A DNA stretch of 64,000 bases, taken from Peribacillus frigoritolerans. GTDB taxonomy: Bacteria > Bacillota > Bacilli > Bacillales > DSM-1321. The DNA is taken from contig NZ_CP158190.1 in NCBI RefSeq assembly GCF_040250305.1, positions 2,450,001 through 2,514,000 on the forward strand. The letters run 5' to 3'. The number at the start of each line of letters is the position of its first letter. Position 1 is the stretch's first letter. This document shows, one piece after another, positions 62,796 through 64,000 of this stretch. The translations under genes were made by a program, and so were the position numbers. The notes under the pieces are model-generated. The model worked only from the letters and a program-made list of their open reading frames with translations, was not told the DNA's origin and did not search any database.

Positions 62796-63119
62796 AGTGT
62801 TTTTCTCCTCTCTTGTAACACTTTCTATATGGGATTTAAGCTATCTTATTCCGATTGGGTCACCATTTATGAAGAATCTTCAATAATTTGTCATCCAAGT
62901 GCTTAGTGAAATTTTTTTAAGCGTATTGATGAAATCCACGTGATATATATTAGAAATAACCTCGATAGAATATCTAATAAACAATCAACCAAAAACATCA
63001 TTAAGTAAAATGCTGACCTTCTGTAAAACCTATGAAAACTTAGTTTGTGGAATATTATTAAATATTTTCCTTTCCAGAGGAGATACTACCAAGAGACAAA
63101 GGTTAGAAAGGAAGACAGT
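62796..63119. other. gap between the amine oxidase and cytochrome oxidase genes
   Basis: AT-rich, divergent promoter region for the two genes. No operator or promoter clear enough to name was found. Confidence 0.45.
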
Positions 63120-64000
63120 ATGGATCATATACAAATGGCCCGTGCGATGTTCGGGACGAATATGGCTGTACATATCATATTTGCAACGATCGGCGTCGGG
63201 TTGCCGATGATGATGTTGGCAGCGGAATTGATGTATCAAAGGACAAAGGATTTACAGTATGTCGTCATGGCTAAACGCTGGACGAAAACATTAGGAGTTT
63301 TACTTGGGGTCGGCATTCCGACTGGTACGATTGCTGGTGTGCAGCTGTCACTATTATGGCCTGGGTTCATGGAAGTGATTGGACGTGTCATGGCGCTTCC
63401 ATTCCAGATCGAGATTTATGCATTCATGGTTGAAGCGCTGTTCATGTCAATCTACGTGTATGCAGCTGAAAAAATCAAGCCATGGGCCCGAATCGTCAGT
63501 TTATTCTTTGTTGCATTCGGAGCATTGGCTTCGGCTGTTTTGATTTCTAATGTCCATGCTTTTGAAGGTACACCTGCTGGGTTCCGGTTTGAAAATGGGG
63601 AAATCGTCGATGTCGATCCTTGGGCGGCATTTTTCAACCCAAGTTTCTTGGTGACGGCGGGACATACAGCCTTGACTGCTTATACTACAGGCGCTTTTGT
63701 CGTAGCGTCCGTTGCAGCCTATAAGATGCTGAAAAATAAATATGGCACTGCTGAATTTAATTTTCACCAAAAAGCACTGAGGCTTAGTCTTGTCTTGGGT
63801 TTGGTTTTTTCTTTTTTGACGGCATTGAACGGTCATGCGACTACACAGCATTTATATAGGGAACAGCCGGAAAAACTGGCGGCGGCAGAAGGGTTGTTTG
63901 AAACACAGGACCATGCCGGACTTACCTTGTTCGGTTATACCGATAGGGAAGCCCAGGAGGTGAAGTATGGGATTGAATTCCCATGGTTATTAAGCTTTCT
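63120..64000 (+). CDS. ythA: cytochrome bd-type (YthA-like) ubiquinol/menaquinol oxidase subunit I, 5' part
   Basis: 293 codons, open to the window end, so it is incomplete; family proteins are about 440-470 aa. ARAMFGTNMAVHIIFATIGVGLPMMMLAAELMYQRTKDLQYVVMAKRWTKTLGVLLGVGIPTGTIAGVQLSLLWPGFMEVIG, IEIYAFMVEALFMSIYVYA, LASAVLISNVHAFEGTPAGF, GHTALTAYTTGAF, and LNGHATTQHLY match subunit I; the two early His residues and HATTQH region are probable heme ligands. It is a terminal oxidase of the cytoplasmic membrane. ATG 63120 follows AAAGGAAG. A subunit II gene should lie beyond the edge. Confidence 0.87.
   Translation, partial: MDHIQMARAMFGTNMAVHIIFATIGVGLPMMMLAAELMYQRTKDLQYVVMAKRWTKTLGVLLGVGIPTGTIAGVQLSLLWPGFMEVIGRVMALPFQIEIYAFMVEALFMSIYVYAAEKIKPWARIVSLFFVAFGALASAVLISNVHAFEGTPAGFRFENGEIVDVDPWAAFFNPSFLVTAGHTALTAYTTGAFVVASVAAYKMLKNKYGTAEFNFHQKALRLSLVLGLVFSFLTALNGHATTQHLYREQPEKLAAAEGLFETQDHAGLTLFGYTDREAQEVKYGIEFPWLLSF

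Overview
The window looks like chromosome from an endospore-forming, low-GC Gram-positive bacterium of the Bacillaceae, most likely the Peribacillus/Bacillus simplex neighbourhood. The basis is strong AGGAGG ribosome sites with frequent TTG and GTG starts, two spore-germinant receptor operons, a YppF-like protein, CcpA-type cre boxes, and close resemblance of several products to B. subtilis MurQRP, NagZ, YbbC/NamZ, IolW, CysL, CysJI, YobN and YthA. The genus is an inference from style and gene content. No rRNA, tRNA, CRISPR array, prophage or insertion sequence was seen.

Layout. 1-4.8 kb: a frameshifted gene end, then a complete branched-chain-amino-acid-type ABC importer (two permeases, two ATPases, lipoprotein binding protein). 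4.9-14.4 kb: a peptidoglycan-recycling block: murQ-murR-murP-mupG behind a promoter with a cre box and two tandem palindromes (probable MurR operators), then the secreted nagZ-namZ pair and a GlcNAc-type PTS permease. 14.7-21.8 kb: a DUF1801 protein, an IolW-like dehydrogenase, a 0.7-kb nested 21/42-bp repeat array, a MarR/MFS divergent pair, an acyl-CoA ligase, and a secreted protein divergent from a tiny membrane protein. 22.2-28.3 kb: a sugar-acid operon (deacetylase, DgaE-like ammonia-lyase, DgaF-like aldolase, PfkB kinase, GntR regulator, GntP permease) that looks like a kinase/permease version of D-glucosaminate catabolism.

29.0-42.6 kb is the most unusual part: an ACS-type MFS transporter, an IclR regulator and a ten-gene operon with a Rieske ring-hydroxylating dioxygenase (alpha and beta), cis-dihydrodiol-dehydrogenase-like SDR, extradiol-type dioxygenase, TPP-dependent decarboxylase-like enzyme, aldehyde dehydrogenase, aspartate-dehydrogenase-like protein, atypical SDR, cupin and double-VOC protein. 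A 15-bp palindrome after the operon promoter recurs at 12 of 15 positions upstream of the transporter, which suggests one IclR regulon for uptake and breakdown of an aromatic compound. Gene debris (alpha/beta hydrolase, GntR regulator, amidohydrolase) lies next to it.

43.6-53.5 kb: D-cysteine desulfhydrase, DinB-type protein, a SigH-like sigma factor, a HesB-like protein, CysL divergent from cysJI (sulfite reduction), and a RidA-family protein with a signal peptide. 53.6-61.2 kb: two head-to-head gerABC-type germinant receptor operons. 61.3-64.0 kb: a flavin amine oxidase and the 5' part of a cytochrome bd-type oxidase subunit I that runs off the end.
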